In this document: positions 1 to 6,950 of the stretch, piece after piece
Layout of the letters: the number at the start of each line of letters is the position of its first letter
Numbering within the stretch: the first letter of the stretch is position 1
Assembly: GCA_002685455.1 (NCBI GenBank)
Contig: NYXF01000039.1
Location: 4,419 to 18,556 of the forward strand
From: Porticoccus sp.
Lineage (GTDB): Bacteria; Pseudomonadota; Gammaproteobacteria; Pseudomonadales; Porticoccaceae
Length of the DNA: 14,138 nucleotides
Reading direction: 5' to 3'
Notes under the pieces: generated by a model
What the model was told of the DNA's origin: nothing
Databases searched by the model: none
What the model saw: the letters and a program-made list of their open reading frames with translations, nothing else
Program-made: the position numbers and the translations under genes

Positions 1-1
1 C

Positions 2-46
2 CGTATGATTGAACTGACGAAATATTGGTTAAGCATAAAAAAATAA
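2..46 (+). CDS. C-terminal tail of glyceraldehyde-3-phosphate (or erythrose-4-phosphate) dehydrogenase (partial)
   Basis: The window opens inside a gene. Frame 2 reads 14 codons, RMIELTKYWLSIKK, and ends at TAA 44-46; the other two forward frames stop almost at once. The sequence resembles the last helix of GAPDH-family proteins, which end in a pattern like WGFSNRM(L/V)D followed by a short helix. A gap or epd gene directly upstream of pgk is the usual arrangement in proteobacteria. The stop lies 10 nt before the pgk start, so the two are probably in one operon. With only 14 residues visible, gap and epd cannot be told apart, and the assignment rests mainly on context. Confidence 0.55.
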   Translation, partial: RMIELTKYWLSIKK

Positions 47-56
47 GGATAGATCC

Positions 57-1253
57 TTGGAAATATTAAAAATGACTGACTTAGATCTAAAAAATAAACG
101 CGTACTTATTCGTGAGGATTTTAATGTACCAATCAAGAATGGTGTTATCTCCTCAGATGCACGAGTTATTGCAGCAATCCCAACTATTAAATATGCTTTA
201 GAGGCAGGCGCAAAAATAATATTAATGTCACACTTGGGTAGGCCAAGTGAAGGTAATTTTGAAAAAAAATTCTCAATAAAGCCTATTGCTGAATATCTAG
301 AAAAATTGCTTAAAACGAAAATAAAAGTAATTGCAGATATAAATGAGAAAATTCATAGCTGCGATAACGAAATCTTATTTTTAGAGAACGTAAGATTTAA
401 CGATGGAGAAAAAAAAAATAAACAATGCTTATCTAAATCCTATGCTTCCATGTGTGATATTTTTGTGATGGATGCATTTGGCTCTGCACACCGCTCTCAA
501 TCTTCCACCCATGGTGTAGCTAAATATGCTCCAATTGCGTGTGGTGGCCCATTACTGATCAATGAGTTGGATATCTTAAATAAAATTTTAAAACAGCCGG
601 CAAGACCTATGATAGCAATTGTTGGTGGGTCTAAAATTTCTAGCAAATTAGCAGTATTAAAAACACTAGCAAATAGGGTAGATCAGCTTATTGTCGGCGG
701 TGGCATAGCTAATACCTTTTTAGCAGCCAAAGGATTTCCTGTTGGCAGCTCCTTATATGAAAAAAATTTTATTGAAGAAGCAAAAGAAATAATGCTTCAA
801 ACCGAAATATTGCTTCCAACAGATGTCATTGTCGGACAAAAATTTTGTGAGTTCACATCGTCAAAGATAAAGTTAGTTAGCGAGGTATCAGATGATGATA
901 TGATCTTTGATTTTGGTCCAACCTCTGCAAAAAAATTAGCTAACAATCTAGCGTTGAGCGGTACTATACTGTGGAATGGACCAATAGGTGTTTTTGAGTT
1001 CGATAAATTTGAAAGTGGCACTAGAACAATATCTAAAGCAATTGCTGATAGTAATGCTTATTCTGTAGCAGGTGGTGGAGACACACTGGCAGCGGTTGAA
1101 AAATTCGGTATTATGGATAGTGTTTCATATATATCCACTGGTGGCGGTGCCTTTTTAGAATATATTGGGGGAGAGGTTCTGCCTGCAGTTGAAGTGCTTC
1201 AAAGTCGGTTCAAAGAAATTTCTTCACGTCGAATTGAAACCATAATCGACTAA
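57..1253 (+). CDS. pgk: phosphoglycerate kinase
   Basis: Cytosolic glycolytic/gluconeogenic enzyme that transfers phosphate between 1,3-bisphosphoglycerate and ADP, giving 3-phosphoglycerate and ATP. At 398 residues it has the normal bacterial length. The N-terminal substrate domain shows REDFNVP (19-25), SHLGRP (58-63), ENVRFNDGE (110-118) and DAFGSAHR (139-146). The C-terminal nucleotide domain shows GGSKISSK (190-197), NGPIGVFE (307-314) and GGGDTLAAVEKFG (339-351). The start is TTG: AAGGA at 45-49 lies 7 nt before it, and the resulting N-terminus (MEILKMTDLDL) aligns end to end with E. coli Pgk (MSVIKMTDLDL). The ATG at 72 would remove five residues and has no good ribosome binding site. 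It sits between the GAPDH-like tail and fba, probably as one transcript. Confidence 0.97.
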   Translation: MEILKMTDLDLKNKRVLIREDFNVPIKNGVISSDARVIAAIPTIKYALEAGAKIILMSHLGRPSEGNFEKKFSIKPIAEYLEKLLKTKIKVIADINEKIHSCDNEILFLENVRFNDGEKKNKQCLSKSYASMCDIFVMDAFGSAHRSQSSTHGVAKYAPIACGGPLLINELDILNKILKQPARPMIAIVGGSKISSKLAVLKTLANRVDQLIVGGGIANTFLAAKGFPVGSSLYEKNFIEEAKEIMLQTEILLPTDVIVGQKFCEFTSSKIKLVSEVSDDDMIFDFGPTSAKKLANNLALSGTILWNGPIGVFEFDKFESGTRTISKAIADSNAYSVAGGGDTLAAVEKFGIMDSVSYISTGGGAFLEYIGGEVLPAVEVLQSRFKEISSRRIETIID

Positions 1254-1293
1254 CGGCTAGAAAGTTTTAATATAATTACTAAGGAGTAATTAC

Positions 1294-2349
1294 ATGGCTC
1301 TTATTTCAATGCGACAATTGTTAGATCATGCTGCTGAATATGAATATGGTGTACCTGCATTTAATGTAAATAATTTAGAGCAAATTCGGGCGATCATGGA
1401 AGCAGCTGATACTACTGACTCACCAGTTATTGTTCAGGCTTCTGCGGGTGCTAGAAAATATGCTGGCGCACCCTTTTTGAGGCATTTAATTCTAGCAGCT
1501 ATTGAGGAATTTCCGCACATTCCAGTATGCATGCATCAAGATCATGGCACTAGTCCAGCTATTTGTCAGCGCTCTATCCAACTAGGTTTTAGCTCAGTTA
1601 TGATGGATGGATCTTTGAAAGAGGACGGGAAAACACCAGCAAACTATAAATATAATGTAGAAGTAACAAAAAAAGTTGTTGAAATGGCACATGCTTGCGG
1701 AGTTTCTGTTGAGGGTGAGCTGGGTTGTCTGGGGTCTCTTGAAACTGGTCAGGCTGGTGAAGAAGATGGCGTGGGCGCAGAGGGGCTTCTGTCTCATGAC
1801 CAAATGTTAACTGATCCAGAAGAAGCCTCAGACTTCGTATCTAAAACTTCTGTTGATGCGCTTGCTATTGCTATTGGGACATCACATGGTGCTTATAAAT
1901 TCTCCAGACCACCAACAGGTGATATTTTAGATATTGAACGTATCAAGCAAATCCACTCTCGTATTCCTAATACCCATCTTGTAATGCATGGATCATCTTC
2001 AGTGCCACAAGAGTGGCTGTCAGTAATAAATAAATATGGTGGTGATATACCTGAAACGTACGGTGTTCCAGTTGAAGAAATAGTTGAGGGTATCAGACAT
2101 GGCGTTCGTAAGGTAAATATAGATACAGATTTACGACTAGCCTCGACTGGCGCTGTGAGAAGATTTATGGCTGAAAATAAATCTGAATTTGATCCACGAA
2201 AATATCTAGCAAAGACGACTGAGGCAATGAAAAGTGTTTGTATAGACAGGTATGAGTCGTTTGAGACCGCTGGGAAGGCAAGCAAAATAAAAACTTATAG
2301 TCTAGACAAGATGCATCTGAAATATCTGAGTGGAAATTTCAATAAATAG
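1294..2349 (+). CDS. fba: class II fructose-bisphosphate aldolase, type B (Calvin-cycle subtype)
   Basis: Zinc-dependent aldolase that interconverts fructose 1,6-bisphosphate with glyceraldehyde-3-phosphate and dihydroxyacetone phosphate in glycolysis/gluconeogenesis; related enzymes also serve the Calvin cycle. Visible class II features are MHQDHGTS (80-87; catalytic Asp83, zinc ligand His84), EGELGCLG (140-147), GTSHGAYK (195-202; His198), VMHGSSSVP (230-238; His232) and KVNIDTDLR (273-281), the phosphate-binding segment. The 351-residue length and the MHQDHG context match the type-B subgroup, not the E. coli FbaA type. A strong AAGGAG (1281-1286) sits 7 nt before the ATG. It follows pgk after 40 nt, so the two are probably co-transcribed. 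No RuBisCO or phosphoribulokinase gene is in view, so the subtype alone does not show autotrophy. Confidence 0.96.
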   Translation: MALISMRQLLDHAAEYEYGVPAFNVNNLEQIRAIMEAADTTDSPVIVQASAGARKYAGAPFLRHLILAAIEEFPHIPVCMHQDHGTSPAICQRSIQLGFSSVMMDGSLKEDGKTPANYKYNVEVTKKVVEMAHACGVSVEGELGCLGSLETGQAGEEDGVGAEGLLSHDQMLTDPEEASDFVSKTSVDALAIAIGTSHGAYKFSRPPTGDILDIERIKQIHSRIPNTHLVMHGSSSVPQEWLSVINKYGGDIPETYGVPVEEIVEGIRHGVRKVNIDTDLRLASTGAVRRFMAENKSEFDPRKYLAKTTEAMKSVCIDRYESFETAGKASKIKTYSLDKMHLKYLSGNFNK

Positions 2350-2393
2350 TCTTACTAGATTAAAAAAATTAAACCTTGGAGAAAACATAAATT

Positions 2394-3533
2394 TTGTGTG
2401 AAAAAATACTTGTGAATTTAGACAGTATTAGCGTGCGTTTCTTTTCAATTATTATTTCTTTGTTTGCCACTATTTATTTAATTAATATGCCTTTAATTAT
2501 GGCGCTAGCATTAAGAGACCTGAGTCTTTCGCAAACAGAACCTCTTTGGCTTGGAGGTGTTTTTTTTATCAGCTTTGGGTTAGCCTCAGTGTTATTAAGT
2601 TTTTATAACTTCCTCATTAATATGAGACGCTTAATACTTATATCAAGCATTATTGGTTCAATTAGTTTTTCTCTACCCCTTTTTTTGACAAGCTTTGAAT
2701 TTTTGTTAGTTTGTCAGGGGCTGTCAGGATTTTTTACTGGAATTACTTGCTCAGTTGTCTTCTTAGTCCTTGGCGCGAGCAAAAACCCGATTCGGTGTTA
2801 TGCTCTGGTGTTGTGTATGCAATCATTCATTGTGGCAATCATATCTTATTTACTACCACCCCGAGCTGCTGAAACGATTACTTTCAATCAAGCACTTATT
2901 TTCGCTTCATTTCTATGTTTTGTCTCATTAATTTTGGCTCGAAAGATTCCGAGTAATATAAAAATTAGCAAACTTAAAATTGAGGCAAGACAAGGTCGTC
3001 AGGCCGTTACCCAGCTTCTTTTATTTACGCTATTATTAATATTTTTAGGAGGCAACATAGTTAGAAACACCATAGAGCCAATTGCTTACAGCGCAGGTTT
3101 TTATATGGTAATTTTGTCTGTTTCAAGCGGTATAGGGGCTTTGATTGCAGCTTTAATTGAAATTAGATTCAATCACACGAGACCAATTCTAATCAGTTTA
3201 GGGATAGCCATAATTATATTAAGTGCAGGATTACTTGGACATATACCAAAGCAATTGACAGTAGTCGCTTTTTGTATGCTAAGTGGCGCATGGAATTTTT
3301 CTGCCGCTTTTGTCATGGGTCTATTTGCTAAATCCACAAATAATTATAACTATATACCTCTGATTATTAGCGTACAGATTTTAGGGAATATTGTGAGTTT
3401 AATTTCTGTTGGATCGTTGAAAGTTGGTCAGCCTTATATTTTAGGTTGCATTGGGTGGATTTTAGCCATCTTAATAATATCTTATATAGCGAAACTCAAT
3501 CATAAACTGTTCTTGGTAAAAAATAATGAGTAA
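2394..3533 (+). CDS. MFS-like multi-pass membrane protein of unknown substrate
   Basis: A 379-residue, very hydrophobic protein with about twelve predicted membrane segments, near residues 13-35, 51-73, 79-98, 102-127, 135-154, 166-183, 205-223, 233-256, 264-282, 288-311, 320-341 and 348-366. The break between the sixth and seventh segments carries a basic stretch (about 184-203, KIPSNIKISKLKIEARQGR), like the central cytoplasmic loop of the major facilitator superfamily. A GAPDH-like or other soluble domain is absent. I cannot assign a substrate, and the usual MFS loop-2 motif is not clear. The likely start is TTG at 2394, with GGAG (2378-2381) 12 nt upstream, which is rather far. The only in-frame upstream codon before a stop is ATT at 2391; GTG at 2412 is another option. 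Its last 8 nt overlap the kinase gene, so the two products are probably made together. Confidence 0.75.
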   Translation: MCEKILVNLDSISVRFFSIIISLFATIYLINMPLIMALALRDLSLSQTEPLWLGGVFFISFGLASVLLSFYNFLINMRRLILISSIIGSISFSLPLFLTSFEFLLVCQGLSGFFTGITCSVVFLVLGASKNPIRCYALVLCMQSFIVAIISYLLPPRAAETITFNQALIFASFLCFVSLILARKIPSNIKISKLKIEARQGRQAVTQLLLFTLLLIFLGGNIVRNTIEPIAYSAGFYMVILSVSSGIGALIAALIEIRFNHTRPILISLGIAIIILSAGLLGHIPKQLTVVAFCMLSGAWNFSAAFVMGLFAKSTNNYNYIPLIISVQILGNIVSLISVGSLKVGQPYILGCIGWILAILIISYIAKLNHKLFLVKNNE

Positions 3534-4569
3534 TGATATTGATGGTAATATTATAAATTTAAATGATTCAAACGGGTTGAAAAGGGTCCCCACTTGCCAC
3601 CCATTCGATCAATTAACCCCCGATTTTATTTTAAATTCACTCGAAGAATTGAAATTTTTAACTGATGGTCGACTATTCCCTTTAAATAGTTATGAAAATC
3701 GTGTTTATCAAATTGGGATTGAGAACTCATCTCCGATCATTGGAAAATTTTATCGCCCTAATAGATGGACTAAAAAGCAAATTTTAGAGGAGCATCAATT
3801 TTGTTTCGAATTAGCTGAACAGGAATTACCTGTTGTAGCGCCCATGATTAGTAAAAGTGGGGAGAGTCTATTTCAATATAAGGGCTTTTACTTTGCATTA
3901 TTCCCTAGAAAAGGTGGTTATGGTCCAGAGCTTGATGACCTTGATAATTTGTACTTGCTGGGAAAACTCCTAGGAAGGTTGCACGCCGTAGGGGCTGTAA
4001 AACCCTTCAATTCCAGGCATGTTTTAAACAGTGATACTTTTGGTCATAAATCTTCAAAACTTATAAGTGAGCATTTTATACCCGCAGAATTAAAGTTATC
4101 TTATGATACGTTAATAAAAGATTTGATGCAGGCTATAGACGAGATATTAAAAAATTCAGGAGACATCAAAAATATTCGTGTTCATGGGGACTGTCATGGC
4201 GGAAATATTTTATGGAGAGATGGCAACGCACATTTTGTCGATCTTGATGATGCAATGATGGCTCCAGCTGTTCAAGATGTATGGATGTTGCTTTCTGGAA
4301 ATAGAGATAGACAGTGTGCCCAGTTATCAGAAATTTTAGATGGCTATAATGAATTTTTTGATTTTCATCCAAAAGAGCTTAAGCTTATTGATGCCCTAAG
4401 AACTTTGAGGATGATTAATTATACTGCTTGGATAGCAAAAAGATGGGTTGATCCTGCATTCCCAATAGCTTTTCCGTGGTTCAATACGATACGTTTTTGG
4501 AGCGAACATATTCTCGAGTTACGTGAGCAATTCGCTGCATTGGGTGAACCAAGTTTAAAGGTCTTTTAG
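3526..4569 (+). CDS. srkA: stress response serine/threonine kinase, SrkA (YihE/RdoA) family
   Basis: Predicted cytosolic protein kinase of the aminoglycoside-phosphotransferase/choline-kinase fold. In E. coli, SrkA is a Cpx-controlled Ser/Thr kinase that limits death under stress. It has 347 residues against 328 in E. coli, with the extra length mainly as a polar N-terminal stretch. The family signature PLNSYENRVYQ lies near residues 52-62, the Brenner-type catalytic loop VHGDCHGGNILW at 219-230 (Asp222, Asn227), and the metal-binding VDLDDAMMAPAVQD at 238-251 (Asp239). All key residues are present, so the enzyme should be active. The ATG lies inside the end of the membrane-protein gene (8-nt overlap, ATGAGTAA) and lacks a clear ribosome binding site, which points to translational coupling. 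The gene end is convergent with rpiA, 17 nt away. Confidence 0.93.
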   Translation: MSNDIDGNIINLNDSNGLKRVPTCHPFDQLTPDFILNSLEELKFLTDGRLFPLNSYENRVYQIGIENSSPIIGKFYRPNRWTKKQILEEHQFCFELAEQELPVVAPMISKSGESLFQYKGFYFALFPRKGGYGPELDDLDNLYLLGKLLGRLHAVGAVKPFNSRHVLNSDTFGHKSSKLISEHFIPAELKLSYDTLIKDLMQAIDEILKNSGDIKNIRVHGDCHGGNILWRDGNAHFVDLDDAMMAPAVQDVWMLLSGNRDRQCAQLSEILDGYNEFFDFHPKELKLIDALRTLRMINYTAWIAKRWVDPAFPIAFPWFNTIRFWSEHILELREQFAALGEPSLKVF

Positions 4570-4580
4570 TAAAATAATGT

Positions 4581-4596
4581 TCCCTCCTATGAGGGA
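4581..4596. terminator. short hairpin between convergent srkA and rpiA
   Basis: A perfect 6-bp stem, TCCCTC / GAGGGA, with a CTAT loop lies just after the srkA stop and overlaps the rpiA stop codon at 4587-4589. On the plus strand TTTTT follows 8 nt after the stem. On the minus strand an ATTATTTT stretch follows 3 nt after it. The stem is short and the T runs are not adjacent, so it is at best a weak bidirectional terminator. Confidence 0.35.
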
Positions 4597-5273
4597 TAAA
4601 TAGTTTTTACACCGTTTGATGTTCCCAATAACAATATGTCAGCTGGTCTGGATGCAAAAATACCATTGGTAACTACTCCTACAATAGAGTTAATTTCTTC
4701 TTCTATTTTTATCGCAGAGGCAACAGGGTAAAGATGATGAATATCTATAATATTATTTCCGTTATCGGTTATAAAGCCTTTTCGATAGACAGGATCCCCA
4801 CCCATTTTTATAATTTCTCTGGCTACATAACTTCTAGCTACCGGTATAACTTCAATAGGAAGCGGGAATCTACCTAAGGAATTAACCCATTTTGTATCAT
4901 CGACTATACACAAAAACTTAGTTGCAACAGCGGCAGTAATTTTTTCTCTGGTAAGAGCCCCTCCACCACCTTTTATTAGTTCTAATTTCTCATTAACTTC
5001 GTCAGCCCCGTCAATGTAAATTTCTATTTCATTCGTAGAATTCAAGTCAAAAACTTCTATTCCTAGTTGTTCGAGTCTTTTTGCCGAGGCAACAGAACTC
5101 GCAACAGTGCCTTTAAATTTATTTTTATGAGAACTTAGTAGATCAATAAAAAAGTTAGCAGTCGATCCAGTACCTATACCAATAACACTGTTTATATTAA
5201 CTTTTTTAAGCACGTAATCTAATGCCGCCTCCGCAACAGATTTTTTAAGGTCATCCTGTATTGATAAATTCAT
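4587..5273 (-). CDS. rpiA: ribose-5-phosphate isomerase A
   Basis: Isomerises ribose 5-phosphate and ribulose 5-phosphate in the non-oxidative pentose phosphate pathway. The 228 residues match the family. Diagnostic motifs are GIGTGSTA (32-39, phosphate loop), YIDGADEVN (86-94; Asp88, Asp91) and [11 protein letters not shown] (101-111; Lys101, Glu110). These correspond to E. coli Asp81, Asp84, Lys94 and catalytic Glu103 at a constant offset of 7. The ATG at 5273 has no evident Shine-Dalgarno sequence. The gene diverges from ilvA across 154 nt, an arrangement I recall also from Pseudomonas. A consensus TATAAT for this strand lies about 38 nt before the start codon. Confidence 0.97.
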   Translation of the reverse strand: MNLSIQDDLKKSVAEAALDYVLKKVNINSVIGIGTGSTANFFIDLLSSHKNKFKGTVASSVASAKRLEQLGIEVFDLNSTNEIEIYIDGADEVNEKLELIKGGGGALTREKITAAVATKFLCIVDDTKWVNSLGRFPLPIEVIPVARSYVAREIIKMGGDPVYRKGFITDNGNNIIDIHHLYPVASAIKIEEEINSIVGVVTNGIFASRPADILLLGTSNGVKTIYPS

Positions 5274-5310
5274 AGATTAAACCGATATTGATAGTTTATT
5301 ATTAATAATG

Positions 5311-5339
5311 ATTATACGGATACAGGTACGAAATGATAG
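5311..5339 (-). promoter_or_regulatory. candidate sigma-70 promoter of rpiA
   Basis: Read on the minus strand, a perfect -10 TATAAT occupies 5316-5311. A poor -35 CTATCA (3 of 6 consensus) occupies 5339-5334 with 17-bp spacing. The -35 falls in the left arm of the dyad at 5334-5352. A start of transcription near 5304 would give a leader of about 30 nt. The strong -10 with a weak -35 fits a regulated promoter, but this is inference. Confidence 0.5.
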
Positions 5340-5352
5340 AAAATGTCTATCA
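5334..5352. promoter_or_regulatory. 19-bp dyad, possible operator between rpiA and ilvA
   Basis: Perfect 7-bp inverted repeat TGATAGA / TCTATCA separated by AAATG. One arm overlaps the predicted rpiA -35. A further direct copy of TGATAG lies at 5289-5294. The dyad is in the middle of the divergent region and could bind a dimeric regulator acting on one or both genes. No regulator gene is adjacent to suggest which. Confidence 0.4.
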
Positions 5353-5366
5353 ATGCTAGCTTTGCA

Positions 5367-5396
5367 TTCATCTAAAATTTATTATTAGAGTATACA
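5367..5396 (+). promoter_or_regulatory. weak candidate promoter of ilvA
   Basis: TATACA at 5391-5396 is a fair -10, and TTCATC at 5367-5372 is a poor -35 with 18-bp spacing. The predicted transcript would start near 5403, about 25 nt before the ilvA ATG. I see no leader peptide or attenuator hairpin in this short space, so classical branched-chain attenuation is unlikely here. Confidence 0.25.
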
Positions 5397-5427
5397 ATTA
5401 TCATAAAAAATAAAAAAAAGAGATAAA

Positions 5428-6939
5428 ATGTTTAAAAGTTATGTGAAACAAATTGAAGATGCAAAAATCTACGACTTGGTAGTAAAGACCCCGGTTGATG
5501 AAGCTCCGCAACTTTCCCTTCGTCTAAAAAATCGAATACTTCTTAAAAGAGAAGATTTGCAACCAATTTTCTCTTTTAAATTACGCGGTGCTTATAACAA
5601 AATGTTGTCTTTAAAAAAATCTGAATTAGATAAGGGTGTCATTGCTGCATCAGCAGGAAACCATGCACAAGGTTTGGCTATGGCAGCCAAAAAAATTGGC
5701 GCTAATGCAACTATTGTAATGCCAACAACCACGCCAATTATTAAAGTGAACGCAGTAAAATCGCTTGGAGCAGAAGTTTTGCTTAAAGGCGATAGCTATG
5801 ATGAAGCTTCCGACTATGCTCAAAAGCTTGTGATTGAAAAAGATATGATATACATACATCCTTTTGATGATCCAGACGTGATTGCAGGACAAGGGACAAT
5901 TGCTATGGAGATTTTAGAGCAAGTATCAGACGATTTAGAAGCTATTTTCATAGCTGTTGGTGGCGGCGGACTTTGTGCGGGTATGGCGGCTTACATCAAA
6001 ACATTAAAGCCTAACATCAAAATCATTGCCGTTGAAGCAGAAGACTCAGCATGCCTAAATGCAGCAATGAAAGCAGGTGAAAGGGTTGAATTAAAACACG
6101 TTGGGATATTTGCAGATGGAACAGCTGTCGCCCAAATCGGAAAAGAAACTTTTCGTATATTGAAAGATACAGTAGATGAAGTCATAACAGTCTCAGTTGA
6201 TGAAATTTGTGCTAGTATTAAAGACACTTTTGATGATACCCGATCTATTTGCGAGCCCGCTGGAGCACTTGGTTTAGCTGGATTAAAAAAATATGTCGAG
6301 ACCAAGGGGATACAGGGAAAAACATTATTAGCTGTAGAGTGCGGAGCAAACATAAACTTCGATAGATTGCGCTACATTTCTGAACGCACAGAGATTGGCG
6401 AAAAAAGAGAGGCAATTCTAGCAGTTACTATTCCAGAGAAACCGGGTAGTTTTAAATCATTTTGTATGACACTAGACAAGAGAAATATAACAGAGTTTAA
6501 CTATCGCAAGGGCGATTCAGCTAGCGCACATATTTTCGTTGGCCTACAGGTTTCATCAGATAGTGATCGAAAAATACTAACAAAAAATTTGGCTGATGAA
6601 GGTTACCCAGTAGTAGATATGACAGATAATGAAATTGCCAAGCTCCATATTCGTCATATGGTTGGTGGACGGGCTCAAAAACCTATAGACGAAATGATTT
6701 TTACTTTTGAGTTCCCTGAGAGACCGGGTGCATTAATGAAATTTTTGATAAAGCTTGGTGATCGATGGAACATTTCTATGTTTCACTATCGTAATCATGG
6801 ATCAGAAAATGGAAGAGTTCTGGCAGGCCTTGAAATATCTGCTGTAGATAGGCGAGATGCCCGCAAATTCTTTGATGACCTAGGTTTTGAGTGGACAGAA
6901 GAAACTGAAAATCCAGCTTACCAATTTTTCTTGAACTAA
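5428..6939 (+). CDS. ilvA: biosynthetic threonine ammonia-lyase (threonine deaminase)
   Basis: PLP enzyme that deaminates L-threonine to 2-oxobutanoate, the first committed step to isoleucine. At 503 residues it is the long biosynthetic form. The catalytic domain (about 1-320) shows FSFKLRGAYNK (48-58) with PLP lysine Lys51, the SAGNHAQG segment (about 75-82) and the VGGGGLCAG phosphate loop (near 177-185). The C-terminal regulatory half holds two ACT-like repeats, from about 327 (AILAVTIPEKPGSFKSF) and about 420 (MIFTFEFPERPGALMKF). Such domains carry isoleucine feedback inhibition and valine activation in the E. coli enzyme. The short catabolic form (TdcB type) lacks this half and is excluded. 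The start is ATG with a modest AAGAGA upstream. The end faces the pyk stop only 11 nt away. Confidence 0.97.
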   Translation: MFKSYVKQIEDAKIYDLVVKTPVDEAPQLSLRLKNRILLKREDLQPIFSFKLRGAYNKMLSLKKSELDKGVIAASAGNHAQGLAMAAKKIGANATIVMPTTTPIIKVNAVKSLGAEVLLKGDSYDEASDYAQKLVIEKDMIYIHPFDDPDVIAGQGTIAMEILEQVSDDLEAIFIAVGGGGLCAGMAAYIKTLKPNIKIIAVEAEDSACLNAAMKAGERVELKHVGIFADGTAVAQIGKETFRILKDTVDEVITVSVDEICASIKDTFDDTRSICEPAGALGLAGLKKYVETKGIQGKTLLAVECGANINFDRLRYISERTEIGEKREAILAVTIPEKPGSFKSFCMTLDKRNITEFNYRKGDSASAHIFVGLQVSSDSDRKILTKNLADEGYPVVDMTDNEIAKLHIRHMVGGRAQKPIDEMIFTFEFPERPGALMKFLIKLGDRWNISMFHYRNHGSENGRVLAGLEISAVDRRDARKFFDDLGFEWTEETENPAYQFFLN

Positions 6940-6948
6940 GATCTTAGT
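6935..6948. repeat. 14-bp perfect palindrome at the ilvA/pyk junction
   Basis: ACTAAGATCTTAGT is fully self-complementary. It contains the ilvA stop codon and most of the 11-nt gap to the pyk stop. The 8-bp palindrome GTAATTAC (6947-6954) overlaps its last two bases and runs into the pyk stop. With no unpaired loop it is not a standard terminator, and no T-run follows on either strand. It may be chance in AT-rich sequence. Confidence 0.4.
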
Positions 6949-6950
6949 AA

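Noticed and set aside
1893..2285. 130-codon minus-strand open frame inside fba
   Set aside because: It is fully contained in a clear aldolase gene, lacks a ribosome binding site, and its translation is unlike any family I know; it is a shadow of codon use.
5991..6353. 120-codon minus-strand open frame inside ilvA
   Set aside because: It is antisense to the conserved catalytic domain, with no supporting start signal or protein features.
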